Assembly (NCBI RefSeq): GCF_954871325.1
Contig: NC_088775.1
Location: forward strand, 57,885,561 to 57,949,560
Length of the DNA: 64,000 nt
Direction: 5' to 3'
Source of the DNA: Gordionus sp. m RMFG-2023
Taxonomy: Eukaryota > Nematomorpha > Gordioida > Chordodea > Parachordodidae
This document shows positions 34,357-44,783 of this stretch, piece by piece; the first letter of the stretch is position 1, and every line of letters starts with the position of its first letter. The position numbers and the translations under genes are program-made. The notes under the pieces were generated by a model. That model did not search any database. It saw only the letters and a list, made by a program, of their open reading frames with translations, and was not told the DNA's origin.

Positions 34357-34922
34357 ATTTATACCTTGTTTATATTAATGTGTCACAATAAATCTCTTTT
34401 ACATGATTTCTTTTATAATAATCTTAAAGATGTTCAGAGAAAAAAATTATTTTTTGAACAAACTAAACAGAGCCCAAAATTGGGCCTGTTTTTCATGGTC
34501 CACCCAACCCAAATAAAAATCTAATTTTTTTTATCCAGGTTCAGCGCAAAATTTTCCAAAATAACCAAGACTAGCCTGATTTTGCATGCTGAATCTGACC
34601 CAAAATTTTATAAAGATATTTTAAAAATAACATTTTGATCCTCTATGTGGGTATATTAGATTCAGATAAATATTTTTGATATAATTTTATTTTATATTCA
34701 TATATATTAAAAATTATGATATTTGTATTATGCATGTTTATTTCCATATAAAAAATCTGACAAATTTTTTTTTTACACATTGGAGATGAAAAAAATTTGA
34801 AAATGTTTTATATAGAAAATCTAACAATTATTACTTATTTATAGTTATATAATTTAATACAATAAATTTTTTACCTCACTTTAACATTTCAATTTTAAAA
34901 ATAGAATTCTAAATTAGGCATT
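34357..34922. other. Probable SKI intron start with decayed repeat sequence
   Basis: There is no SKI exon here. A stretch at 34460-34610 contains AGCCCAAAATTGGGCCTG and other GGGC-type motifs. They recall the ends of small hAT-like elements elsewhere in the window (for example 36349-36533), but no boundary could be set. Confidence 0.4.
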
Positions 34923-35745
34923 ACAAAAAAACGAATCGAATAATTGCGCTATTCCTATTCGTACGAATAATAAAATCATTATTCGTTTCGATTCGATTCA
35001 AAAAATTTTCTAAAGCTTATAAAATATTTTGCAAAAAAATTTTTACAGATGTTTAAAGAAGAAACTTTTAAGGTTTCTCAAAACTAATTGTCATTTTTGC
35101 ATATATAACAAAATTTTAGAAAGTATTTCATTATAGATTTTATTTATTAAAAATACTTTAGTAGCATAAATTTCCTTTATTTAATTATTAATATAATTTT
35201 TAGAGGTGATTATGACAATGTAATAGAGGATGAAGATATTATAATGCACTATCTGATTTAGATTGTCTTTAAAATTTGCCAAAAATAAGGTTACTAAATG
35301 GGAAAAGGATTTTCCTAATCAAGAACTAGTCAAAAAATTTTAGTTATTTATCTGCCAGGAGCTCGAGAATATGGGAAAGAGGCACACTCTATAAAAATGT
35401 TTTGACTTGTTCATAACATCAAAAATGATTAAAGAGAAACAATCAAAATAAAATAATTATATATTACTTTGAAACTTTTCCTTTTCTTCCATTAAACTTT
35501 TTCAGCAAATATAACTTGTTATGATTTGATATTTGATAATAGGAAATAAAATAAAACGAAATGATATCCACTAGGAAAATTTAATTACTTCTTTTTATTT
35601 TACTTGCAATAAAATATTTGCGAATAATTACGAATATTTATATAAAAAATTTCAAATAATACGAATAATTTTCCTCATTATTGTGTTATTCGTATTCGTA
35701 AAATACGAATCGAATCGAATATCAAATAACAAATAATTCGTTTTA
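34923..35745. mobile_element. ATTCG-rich MITE-like element, copy II
   Basis: Both ends are rich in CGAAT/ATTCG in inverted orientation (34930-35000 and 35670-35740). The right end, TCGAATATCAAATAACAAAT followed by AATTCGTTTTAGG, is the reverse complement of the left end of copy I at 2275-2310. It is about 820 bp against 1285 bp in copy I, and the interiors differ. It probably lies within the SKI intron. No coding capacity is convincing. Confidence 0.6.
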
Positions 35746-36348
35746 GGCCTACACCAGAGTATTGTTAGGTATACTATTAATAGCTCTATAGAATTTAACT
35801 CAAAAATGAAATGTGTTATTCGTTACATAAAAAAGGGAACGCGTGACCATTACTACCTTGTGTAAAAAAGATTGTGTGTTGGCTATTCAGAAAATAACAC
35901 GTTACTCTTTACTTTTTTTAAAAGTTTCAAATCATTTTATTTATTTTAAAATAGGATATATACACTAAATATTTAAAGATATATATATTAAAAAACAAAT
36001 AAACATATATTAAAAATAAATTAAAAAAATATATAAGTAAAAGAAAATATAAGTAAAAGAAACTGAGAAAAAAAATTTAAAAAAGAGTACAAATCACCCT
36101 AGAAAAGAGTGAATGCTAAAAAAATTTACTTGAAAAATTAAATATTATATATGAAAATTTCCTTGTATAATATAAATAAAATTATACAGAAATAATATGT
36201 TATAAGATGAGATCTCTTTTTAATTATATTTTTTCTTATATAATAAAATAAAATTATACAAAAATAAAATAATATATTAAGATATGATATTTTTATAATA
36301 ATTTTTTCTTTATTTTTAACAATTAATTTTCAAAATCTTGATTAGATC

Positions 36349-36533
36349 AGAGACCTGCAGTGTTTGCACAGCCCAGACCATTCAAAATTTATTTCAGCCA
36401 TTTAAAATATCTATACTTTAAAATATACAGCTCGTCTACTATTTTTTTTTTATAAATAACTTTCAAGCCTGGCTCGGGTATTTAAAAAAAAAATTTAAGC
36501 CCAGCCAAATATGGCCTGGGACTGCAGGTCTCT
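36349..36533. mobile_element. Small MITE with AGAGACCTGCAGT termini
   Basis: The left end AGAGACCTGCAGT and the right end, reverse-complemented AGAGACCTGCAGT, form a perfect 13-bp inverted repeat around 185 bp. The flanks TTAGATC and TTAATC are similar but do not give a clean duplication. It sits inside the hAT-A copy and has no coding capacity. Confidence 0.6.
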
Positions 36534-37039
36534 TAATCAGATAAACAACATTGTGCTTACATCTTTATACTAAACACACATTCAACTGGCTTATACTATA
36601 TTTAATAAATATAAATTTTAATTGGGGGATATTAAAAATTAAAGAGTAATCCATATTTTGTAAAAAGCTTAATAGATCATCTTCAAAAGCATCTTCATTA
36701 GATCCTCAACAATTTTTTTTATCTTTATCAGAAAATAATCTGGTATTTTTGTTGTTCTTAAAGGGATCAAAGTCTGTTTGTTGTTTAATATTTTAGCTGT
36801 ATGTATACCTTTTATGTATGTTTGTAGGATTGCATTAATAAGTGGTTTATAGATTTGAAATAATTTAAAGTATTTTTTTTAAGTTTTAATATTATATTAG
36901 TTATCATGGGAGTGAGATATCTCCCAAATGTTTTAAAATTGAAAGAGCCTTAGCAACAGGTTTTATAACATATAAAATCATTATAAACATATTTTAATTA
37001 ACACTAACCATACAATATCTTTGAACGACTTGTCATTAT

Positions 37040-37345
37040 TGATGTATATTATATATATATATAATATATTTTATATATATATTTAAACTATTATTCTTAA
37101 ATGATTGATAGATGTCAATTATTATAAATATATATTTAGTTAGTAATAATATTGATTTTTGTTGATATTGATTTTTATATGATAATCGGCGCGGAAGGTT
37201 TTGTAATAACCTAAAAAAAAAATGAATGTTTTTATATTATTATTAAAATTATGACAAGATTGTGAGAATTATTTTATTAAATTAAATAAAATTAGAGTTA
37301 TTTTATTAAAATTAGAGTTATTTTATTAAAATTAGAGTTATTTTA
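37040..37345 (+). repeat. 5' LTR
   Basis: It starts TGATGTATATTATATAT and ends in three units of AAAATTAGAGTTATTTTATT. It matches 41012-41301 almost base for base, including the GATAATCGGCGCGGAAGG block near 37181-37198. Confidence 0.9.
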
Positions 37346-37656
37346 TTGGTACCGACTGACCAAGATACGTTAACACTTATTAGGGAAAAAATAAGTTTGA
37401 GAAAAATATAAAAATTGAAATATTTAGAGGAAAAAATAAAACAAGAGTGTTTTATAAAAATAAATTTCAGACGTTATTAATCAACAAAAATATTTTCTAG
37501 GATCGGGTTCCTCAAAATTATAGTGGATTCTGGATATTTAAAAGTAAGAAAATTTTTTTATTTGATTTTTAAATTACACAACGCAATAGTAGGATTTTTG
37601 GATTAAAATTAGAAAAATATAGATAAAAATTTAAATTTTGGATAATTAATGAAATT

Positions 37657-38523
37657 ATGGCTTTTTCTTTTGTTACTGTTCATCGTAAGCCTGATTTTGA
37701 TAAAATGCAGAATTATAAGGATCATTTTAATAAAATATTTAATTCAAAATTTAATAAAGTGGATGTAACTAATAATATCATTACTCCAGTAATTTTTTTT
37801 GTGTTTTATGTAACTTTGATTACAATGAAACATGCAATTAAGAAAATAAAAAGAAGATCTATTAAAAATAAAGAAAATGATATAAAAAATACTAATGTTG
37901 AAAATTTAATTTCTGAAATTTTGGTGAAATCTCCAGATATTTCTGAGGATATCCAAAATAGCTTACATTTAATTTTGATAGAATTAAAAAAAATAAATGA
38001 TAAAAAGAATATTATGCCGGAGGAAAAATCCGAGAAAATATTAGATACTGGTGAAGTATTTAATTTGCCTCAGAATAATAATATATCAGAGGATATCAAT
38101 AAAAAATTAAATTCAATAGTGATTGAATTTAAAAAAAAAATTTCAGAGGTTTTAATTGAGAAACCTGTTGAAATTGTAAAAAATTATAATAAAGATAATA
38201 CTTTGAGACAAAGTACTGAGGAATCTATAATTTTAAGTGAAATTAGAGAAATGAAAGAAAATATGAAAAATTTGTCCAAAGATGTGTCCAACTTAAAAAT
38301 TAAAAATAATAATATAATTGAAAGTTGTGAACTCTGTGGAAGAAGAGAACATATCGGTAAAAATTGTTATTCAAGAGACCGAAAAATGAATGAGAATGGT
38401 AATGTAAAACCAAGTGAAAAAAATGACATTGTGTGTCATAGATGTGGTTTTGTAGGACATATTAAACGAAAATGGTTAAAGAAGCAAATTTTAAAAGTGG
38501 ATTTCCACAAAGAACCTCGGTAG
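37657..38523 (+). CDS. gag-like region of the LTR retrotransposon
   Basis: This is an open frame of 288 codons, very rich in Lys, Asn, Ile and Glu. Near residues 48-60 there is a hydrophobic stretch (ITPVIFFVFYVTLITM), unusual for gag. The C-terminal part has CCHC-type zinc knuckles (CELCGRREHIGKNC near residues 223-236 and CHRCGFVGHIKRKW near 260-273). A further knuckle (CFRCEEMGHIAINC) lies just downstream at about 38612-38653. In gypsy elements such a protein would form the particle and bind the element RNA. It is part of a fossil element. Confidence 0.7.
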   Translation: MAFSFVTVHRKPDFDKMQNYKDHFNKIFNSKFNKVDVTNNIITPVIFFVFYVTLITMKHAIKKIKRRSIKNKENDIKNTNVENLISEILVKSPDISEDIQNSLHLILIELKKINDKKNIMPEEKSEKILDTGEVFNLPQNNNISEDINKKLNSIVIEFKKKISEVLIEKPVEIVKNYNKDNTLRQSTEESIILSEIREMKENMKNLSKDVSNLKIKNNNIIESCELCGRREHIGKNCYSRDRKMNENGNVKPSEKNDIVCHRCGFVGHIKRKWLKKQILKVDFHKEPR

Positions 38524-38690
38524 TGTTACAACCGGTGGTTAGAAATATACAAAATCCTATTATTAAAAATGTGGATAAAATTGAAAATAACAATACAGAT
38601 CGTGACAGAATGTGTTTCCGATGTGAAGAAATGGGACACATTGCTATCAATTGTATTCAAAGTGTGAGTGGATTACAGTGACTATATGAT

Positions 38691-39368
38691 TTGAAAGAGA
38701 ATCATATAAAAATAGATAAATTAATTTTTGAAAATATTAAATTTTGTGATATATATAATTTTATTAAAAATTTTGTGGATATATATATTAAAATAGATAA
38801 TCATCATGGGAATGAGAATTATACATTGAAATTTAACTTGAATAAAAAGAGTTGTAATGTTGGAAATTTTTATTGTCATTTTGGTGAAATAAAAAATTTT
38901 AAATTAAACAATAATCTGAATAAAAAGGATTATTGTAATCAAATGAGTGATATATATCCAGGGAAAATTTTAAATAAAAACATAAATGAAATTCAGAGAC
39001 TTTTAAATTCTGTGATGAATTTAGGTATGAATATTAATTATATTGACAATGAGATTAAAATAAATGTCATTCAACTCATTAAAATGCCTAAAAATTTAAT
39101 AACTGAGGGAGCAAAAGAACAGAGTTCATGTCCTCATATTAATTTAAAATTTGGTGGACAAATGGTTGAAATGTTATTTGATACCGGGGCAAGTATTTCA
39201 ATAATGTCTAGTGAAAATTTTTATAAATATTGGCCGAATGGTATTGTTGAGAGACAAAATATGTGTATAAAACAATTTGATGGATCTGAAATCAAAGTTT
39301 TAGGTAGAACTCAGTGGGATGTTATTTTCCATGATATTCCTAATTTTGGATTTATGGATAGTGAATAA
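38691..39368 (+). CDS. Protease-bearing region of the LTR retrotransposon
   Basis: The catalytic motif LFDTGASISIMS of a retropepsin-type aspartic protease is visible at about residues 163-174, followed by an IKVLGRTQWDVIF stretch that fits the flap side of the fold. The first 150 residues are AT-rich and of low complexity, with no recognised domain. In this family the protease cuts the element's polyprotein. It is part of a fossil element. Confidence 0.75.
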   Translation: MKENHIKIDKLIFENIKFCDIYNFIKNFVDIYIKIDNHHGNENYTLKFNLNKKSCNVGNFYCHFGEIKNFKLNNNLNKKDYCNQMSDIYPGKILNKNINEIQRLLNSVMNLGMNINYIDNEIKINVIQLIKMPKNLITEGAKEQSSCPHINLKFGGQMVEMLFDTGASISIMSSENFYKYWPNGIVERQNMCIKQFDGSEIKVLGRTQWDVIFHDIPNFGFMDSE

Positions 39369-40230
39369 AAATGTTGAAACAATTATGGGTTGGGATTGGA
39401 TTGCCAAATTGGGACCTCGAAATAATTATTGGGATTTATTTATCATTGATAGCGAATTGGCTAAAGAAAATGCCGAAAGAAAAAGAATGGCTAATGAAGT
39501 CAGAGAAAAACTTAAAGAAAGAGAAATGAATAAATTAATGAGTGAAATGAAAGAATCTATAGTTAATAATAATATTGGCAAATATCATGAGAAAACCATG
39601 ATGTATTCAAATCCATCTGAAATCAATATTGAAAATGATAAAAAAATTAATAATGAAATTAATGAATTTAATAGAGTTAAAAATGCTTTACCTATTTTAG
39701 TTGAAAAATATGGTATAATTTTTGAGGACACATTGGGATGTCTAAATGATTATCAAGTGGATTTAAAATTAAAAGAGGGATTTTCACCTATTTTCTTAGG
39801 GTGTCGTAGAGTTCCTTTTGAGTGGAAAAAGGAAATCAATGAAGAATTAGATAAATGGGTTAATGATGGTATTATTATTCCTGTGGAATATAGTGAATGG
39901 GCTACTCCATTAGTACCTGTTAAAAAATCTAACGGAAAACTTAGATTATGTGCAGATTTTAGAGTAACACTTAACAAATGGGTTGTGGAAGTGAAATATC
40001 CATTGCCGCGAATTGAAGAAATTTTGGCAAATTTAAAAGGGGCCAAATATTTTTCAAAGGTTGATTTTTCATCAGCTTATTTACAATTGCCTTTGAAAGA
40101 AGAAATTCGTAAATTGATGACAATAACGACGCCTAAAGGATTATTTACATTTTGTAGATTACCTTTTGGATTAAGTGTATCTGCACCGATTTTTCAGTTT
40201 CATTTAAGCAAATTAAAAAGTAACATATAA
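39319..40230 (+). CDS. Reverse transcriptase region of the LTR retrotransposon
   Basis: The motifs run in family order: TLGCLNDYQVDLKLKEG, EYSEWATPLVPVKKSNGK, LCADFRVTLNKWVVEVKYPL, YFSKVDFSSAYLQLPL and FCRLPFGLSVSAPIF. These correspond to the fingers and first palm motifs of a gypsy reverse transcriptase. It shares most of these blocks with the fossil at 26932-27585, so the two are one family. It is part of a fossil element. Confidence 0.85.
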   Translation: MLFSMIFLILDLWIVNKNVETIMGWDWIAKLGPRNNYWDLFIIDSELAKENAERKRMANEVREKLKEREMNKLMSEMKESIVNNNIGKYHEKTMMYSNPSEINIENDKKINNEINEFNRVKNALPILVEKYGIIFEDTLGCLNDYQVDLKLKEGFSPIFLGCRRVPFEWKKEINEELDKWVNDGIIIPVEYSEWATPLVPVKKSNGKLRLCADFRVTLNKWVVEVKYPLPRIEEILANLKGAKYFSKVDFSSAYLQLPLKEEIRKLMTITTPKGLFTFCRLPFGLSVSAPIFQFHLSKLKSNI

Positions 40231-40367
40231 AAAAAATATAAATAAATAACATGAGTGTTAAAGGAAAAAATTCAGTAATTATAATTTAAAAATTTAAATT
40301 TTTTTTTTAAAAAAAATATTTATTTAAAAGTAAAAAAAAATATATATATTGAAATATATATATCGTA

Positions 40368-40946
40368 ATGAATTACAAAATTGAAACAGCCGATCAAATT
40401 ATTTATGTGAAAATAGTTAAAAAGAAGAAATTATTCATTAAAAAGGATAAAGCGGGTATTTATAAAAGATGTTTTAGGTGCCAGTCCTATGGCCACTTCT
40501 TAAAAAATTGTAGTATTCCTGTACATATTCTACAAGGTCACGATAGGGAGGAACCTCTTAGTGAAATAGAGAAGACTCCTGGGACTAGTAGCTTATGGGA
40601 AAAAAATTATAAGATAAAGCCGGAGGATGCTTATTGTAATTATAACAAGATTAATGAGATGGAATCTCGTCAAAGACAATATGGGAATAGACCATGGCCA
40701 CCGCATAATTATGATGGAAAGTTTAAAGGAGCAAATGATATACAAGTTAAGACAGTGGTAGGAACAAATTCACCTATGGAAAATAAATATAAATATTATG
40801 GAAAAATACCCAATACAAGCCGGAATTCCATCAAAGTAGGATCAACTATAGCTAAAGTGATTAACCAAATTGAGGTGCAAAAGAGATTCAATCCTATGGA
40901 TACTGAGGAAGATGAAATGTTGAAGGAAGAAAAAGAAAACTTATAA
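40368..40946 (+). CDS. Zinc-knuckle open frame at the 3' end of the LTR retrotransposon
   Basis: This frame of 192 codons lies between the reverse transcriptase region and the 3' LTR. Residues about 35-48 are CFRCQSYGHFLKNC, a CCHC zinc knuckle following a very basic stretch (IVKKKKLFIKKDKAG). The rest is hydrophilic with Pro, Asn and Tyr and an acidic/basic tail. Codon use is less AT-extreme than in the gag frame. I do not recognise it. It may be a nucleic acid-binding accessory protein, or gag-like material from a related element. Confidence 0.55.
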   Translation: MNYKIETADQIIYVKIVKKKKLFIKKDKAGIYKRCFRCQSYGHFLKNCSIPVHILQGHDREEPLSEIEKTPGTSSLWEKNYKIKPEDAYCNYNKINEMESRQRQYGNRPWPPHNYDGKFKGANDIQVKTVVGTNSPMENKYKYYGKIPNTSRNSIKVGSTIAKVINQIEVQKRFNPMDTEEDEMLKEEKENL

Positions 40947-41011
40947 ATGTAAAAAATTTAATTTCACACGTTTTTTTTTATTACCCCGTCTTGTTTTTTT
41001 TAGGGCGGTCG

Positions 41012-41301
41012 TGATGTATATTTTATATATATATATATAATATATTTTATATATATATTTAAACTATTATTCTTAAATGATTGATAGATGTCAATTATTA
41101 TAAATATATATTTAGTTAGTAATAATATTGATTTTTGTTGATATTGATTTTTATATGATAATCGGCGCGGAAGGTTTTGTAATAACCTAAAAAAAAAATG
41201 AATGTTTTTATATTATTATTAAAATTATGACAAGATTGTGAGAATTATTTTATTAAATTAAATAAAATTAGAGTTATTTTATTAAAATTAGAGTTATTTT
41301 A
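41012..41301 (+). repeat. 3' LTR
   Basis: It is nearly identical to 37040-37345 and preceded by TTTTTTTTAGGGCGGTCG. It ends GAGTTATTTTA and is followed by the target duplication ATTAT. Confidence 0.9.
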
Positions 41302-41836
41302 ATTATCTTATTTTTTCATGAGGAAATATTTGAGCTGGGACACAATTTTACAAAGTGTAGACCTTGTACTTTATTTTCTTTTATTGCTGTAAAAAATGTT
41401 TCATATTATGGCTAAGGCAAGTTAAATCATCTTCATATGAAGAAATATGTACAATTGATATAATATTCATTATAAAATAAATTATAATATTAACGAATAA
41501 GAATATAAATTAACATATCTTGATTGATTCAATATTAATATATCTTGACTGAAAATTTAAAATTAAATTGAAGGAATTTGGTGGTTGATTTAAGTTAAAA
41601 ACTCTGCTTATTTATAAAATTTGAAAAATAAATAAAAATAATTTTATAATATAATAAAATAATTTTTTCCATTTAAAAAAAATTTTAACGCAACGAGTAA
41701 CGTTTTGCGTTACCGTTACTCAGAAAAAAAGAAACGCGCTACTCGTTACCTCTAAAGAAATGACTTTCCTTTTCAAACGTAACGCCGTTAGTAATAAAGT
41801 TACTTATTTGACTTCACTTTACAGCACTACTATTAA

Positions 41837-42639
41837 GCCAATTTTTAGCTAGCTAAAAGGCCTTTTATTAATTTATGATTTTCTTTCAAATTTGAGCTGC
41901 TATATTTCAAAGAAGAAAGTAATAGTTTTCCGCTAAAAATTCGGATTAGGCCATTTCCAGACAAAAAATTTTTTTAAAGCAGTTTTTGATAATACCAGCA
42001 ATTTTTTTTATTTTTAAACAAATTATAATAATTAGTCAACTTTTTTAAAAATATAGTATATTATTTAAAAAAAATAATCTGGATACCCATTTCAGAAACC
42101 ATTTGATTGTTAATAAAAATCAAGCTCTCTGGCACTCCCCTATACATTGAGTGAATTAACCAAAATTTAGCCATTACCCAACACCAGAGTTCTGCAATTA
42201 GCTGGGTATTAGCGCGCCTACCTACGCCCGCCCATAGAACGTTGGCGGGCTAAAATATTTTAAACATTTATCTAGTGGGTTAAAAAGTATTTTTAAAACG
42301 ATGGGCCAGTGAATTTGAAATATTTTCTTGGCAAAATGAGCAGAACAGACTTCTATTGATGAATTTAAGTAAAAAATTAAAACCTTACTTTAAAAGAGAA
42401 ACTCATTACATTTTTTGCTGCCTTGAATAACAATGCGTTTTCGTCATTTGTTACCTTATAAAAAGGAGTACACTCTACTCTTGATCAGATAAAGACCGCA
42501 TGCTCAACACTGCTTCCACTATGTGTCAAAAAAAATAGTAAATAAAATTAAAATAAAGAACTTTGGGTCTTATGTTGGAAGGTTCCATTAACATTTTTTT
42601 GTTTGGTTAGCCACTACCACAATTGTTTATAAATTTAAA
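41837..42639. other. Non-coding stretch between hAT-A and the SINE pair
   Basis: I see no gene. At 42195-42310 there is a slightly GC-richer stretch (GCGCGCCTACCTACGCCCGC and GGCGGGCTAAAAT) that may be a decayed transposon end, but no partner was identified. Confidence 0.5.
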
Positions 42640-42820
42640 AATCTAAATTTGAAGAATACCTCTGACTTGGTGAATGCTTATATTATTTACATAAATCTGG
42701 GAAAAGGATTGGTTTTTTCTGAAACTAACTAGGTGGTTGTGTGTTATGAGATATAATATATAGAACTGAAACGACCTCATCATGATTCCATCTGTTAATA
42801 TATATTAAAAATGGTACTCT
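42640..42820 (+). mobile_element. SINE, diverged copy 1
   Basis: The body TTTTTTCTGAAACTAACTAG, GGTGGTTGTGTG and the tail TATATATTAAAAATGG parallel those of copy 2 at 42955-43132. The tRNA-like head is decayed here. The two copies stand head to tail. Confidence 0.6.
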
Positions 42821-42954
42821 TATTTATTTTAGATTAATATTGTCATTGTTTAGCAATTGCTATATGTTAACTTGGAAACATTTAACATTAGATACCGAGT
42901 GAATTGGTATTTTGTTTATTTAATTTGGCTATACTATTTAAAAAATCCTAATTT

Positions 42955-43132
42955 TCGAAAAGCATCTGTGACCCAGTCGATAAGATCGTTGCTTGCCAAT
43001 CCGATAGTTCAGGGTTCTAAACCAGCATGGTCCATATTTTTTTCTGAAACCAACTTGGTGGTCCGTCCTTTAGGATATATTATAAATCGGACTCGGCTAC
43101 GTGATTTCATAACTATATATTAAAAAATGGAT
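42955..43132 (+). mobile_element. tRNA-derived SINE, copy 2
   Basis: The head has an internal RNA polymerase III promoter. An A box-like GTGACCCAGTCGATAAG lies at 42968-42984 and a B box GGTTCTAAACC at 43013-43023, at tRNA-like spacing. A non-tRNA body and a tail ending TATATATTAAAAAATGG follow. There is no acceptor-stem pairing, so it is a SINE and not a tRNA gene. Confidence 0.7.
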
Positions 43133-43430
43133 GATTTTCTTTCAAATCCTCAGATGTATTTCATAAATTCAGGACCTAGGATTTGACTTTTTTTTCGAAT
43201 CAGGAAAGAAAATAGACAATAAGTTTGTAGCGCAATCTGTAAATAAATAGCTAAGCGAATGTTTTATCACGTGATTGTTTGATTTTTTTAAAAATTTGGT
43301 AAGCAATGAAAGGTTAATATGTAACTAATAAATAGGCAAAATTTTAGCTTATAGATATTAGGGTTCAAAATGTCAAAAATGACTTATCTTACCATTATTT
43401 TCCTTCATTCACTTAAACATATCTTAAAAT

Positions 43431-43842
43431 ATATGTCGTAATTTTTAAAGGGATCATGACTATCCGGGATCTTCACGGGATTTTAAAGGGATAACTAAAA
43501 AATTAGGGTTTTAAATTAAGGAATGATAATACGGGATTATCACGTTTTAATCGTGATAAAGAGGAATCTTATTTTAAAAGCGTTTTCCACGAGTTTCGTT
43601 GCGTTTATACCCTATACTAGACATACCTTATATCATAAGGCCAAAAAAACAACATTGAAAATTAAAAAACGCAACGAAACTCGTGGAAAACGCTTTAAAA
43701 ATAAGATTCCTCTTTATCACGATTAAAACGTGATAATCCCGTATTATCATTCCTTAATTTAAAACCCTAATTTTTTAGTTATCCCTTTAAAATCCCGTGA
43801 AGATCCCGGATAGTTAAGATCCCTTTAAAAATTACGACATAT
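43431..43842. repeat. 412-bp near-perfect palindrome (foldback element)
   Basis: The arms 43431-43606 and 43667-43842, 176 bp each, are almost perfect reverse complements around a 60-bp loop. They start ATATGTCGTAATTTTTAAAG and contain GATCCCGGATAGT and CGTTTTCCACGAGTTTCG motifs. I see only a few mismatches, so it is recent or kept by gene conversion. The open frame 43523-43726 runs through it and is not a gene. It is probably a foldback MITE; no clear target duplication was found. Confidence 0.9.
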
Positions 43843-44329
43843 TCATATTTATAAATAGCAAATTTAATATCAAAATTGCATATCAAGATTATTCATTTAA
43901 ATTAAAAAAATTTCGATTTTTCCAATTACCGGTCATCTTATTTAATATATAAGAATTAAAAACGTTTTTGAAATAATATATAGTGTTTGCAACGGTCTGG
44001 TCCCTTTTTTTAAAATGAGACCGGACCGATAGACCGTTAAGTCATGTGAGACCAGACCGTGGGATCATCGGTCCAGTCCGGCAGGCCCATCTAAATTTTT
44101 TTTTTTACTAAACTATAAAAGTTATATTCTGCATTAAATTTATTAAAAATAAAGTGTTAAATTACCAATATTTTAATTAATCAAATCATTTTTATTATAT
44201 TAAACAATAAAAATGCCTAATATTTCAAAAGAATATTAAAATACAAATTTATTGAATTTAATTTAAATCAAATTGTTTTACATATTTAATTAGTTTTTTC
44301 TGATATATATAATGCCATAAATATTTGGT

Positions 44330-44545
44330 TATAAAATAAATTATATTTATCTTCTAAAAAATTAAAAATTCTATTTTTTATCCATGATTCAAGTGCATTA
44401 TAGATTGAACCATCTTTGGATTCATTCTATTTCGTTTTTTTGTTATTTTATTATTAGCTTTAGAAAAGATTCGTCACTTGCTACAGATGTAGCCTGCTGT
44501 GGGAGATAGTCCATTGCTATTTTGGCTATGGATGATTCCCTTCCC
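44330..44545 (-). pseudogene. hAT-D dimerisation domain remnant
   Basis: The minus-strand frame gives MDYLPQQATSVASDESFLKA followed by NNKITKKRNRM. This corresponds to the hAT signature ATSVASERAFSxAGxxxTxxRNRL, with several changed residues. It is the C-terminal end of the transposase. Confidence 0.7.
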
Positions 44546-44783
44546 ATTAATCTAGTATGTTGGATTTAAACGGATATAAAATATCAGATAAATAGCTAAT
44601 TTCATTTATATCATCTTTCCCAGCTTTCTCTGCTGATATCCCAGTTCCCATGAGCCTATCCCTGGCTACTCTCTTATTTCTATTCTTTTTTTGAATTTAA
44701 ACCAATATCAATACAAGTAATAAAACCAATAGCAATATTTCGTTAATCTTGGTTCCCAGCCCTAATCATAACTATAAGTATGC

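Larger units (their letters stand above)
37040..41301 (+). mobile_element. Ty3/gypsy LTR retrotransposon with both LTRs and a 5-bp target duplication
   Basis: The LTRs are 37040-37345 and 41012-41301, starting TGATGTATAT. The target duplication ATTAT lies at 37035-37039 and 41302-41306. The sequence TGGTACCGACTG right after the 5' LTR is a primer binding site. The parts in order are a gag-like region (37657-38523), zinc knuckles, a protease region, a reverse transcriptase region (to about 40230) and a further zinc-knuckle frame (40368-40946). The LTRs are nearly identical apart from one extra unit of about 20 bp in the 5' copy and AT-tract length, so the insertion is young. The ends look whole. 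The interior is incomplete, with perhaps two or three breaks; I recognise no integrase. Confidence 0.9.
35781..41828 (-). mobile_element. hAT family A element, nested copy 1, holding an LTR retrotransposon
   Basis: The exact 8-bp duplication ACTATTAA lies at 35773-35780 and 41829-41836. The outer ends are AT-rich inverted termini (TAGCTCTATAGAA on the left; AGTGCTGTAAAG, reverse-complemented, on the right) followed by GTAACG-type subterminal motifs. The parts 35781-37039 and 41307-41828 both match the second hAT-A copy at 49710-52731 in reverse. The minus-strand frame near 36640-36720 gives NIPQLKFIFIKYS, the stretch before the hAT dimerisation domain. Without the insertion it would be about 1.78 kb. 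The transposase is decayed. Confidence 0.85.

Noticed and set aside
34351-34524. Extension of SKI to the stop at 34524
   Set aside because: A good donor lies at 34351 and the added 57 residues are hydrophobic and repeat-like, unlike SKI; an unspliced end cannot be fully excluded.
42960-43030. A tRNA gene
   Set aside because: A and B boxes are present but there is no acceptor stem or proper cloverleaf, and a repeated body with tail follows; it is a SINE head.
43523-43726. 67-codon plus-strand frame
   Set aside because: It lies across the arms and loop of the palindrome and has no protein features.
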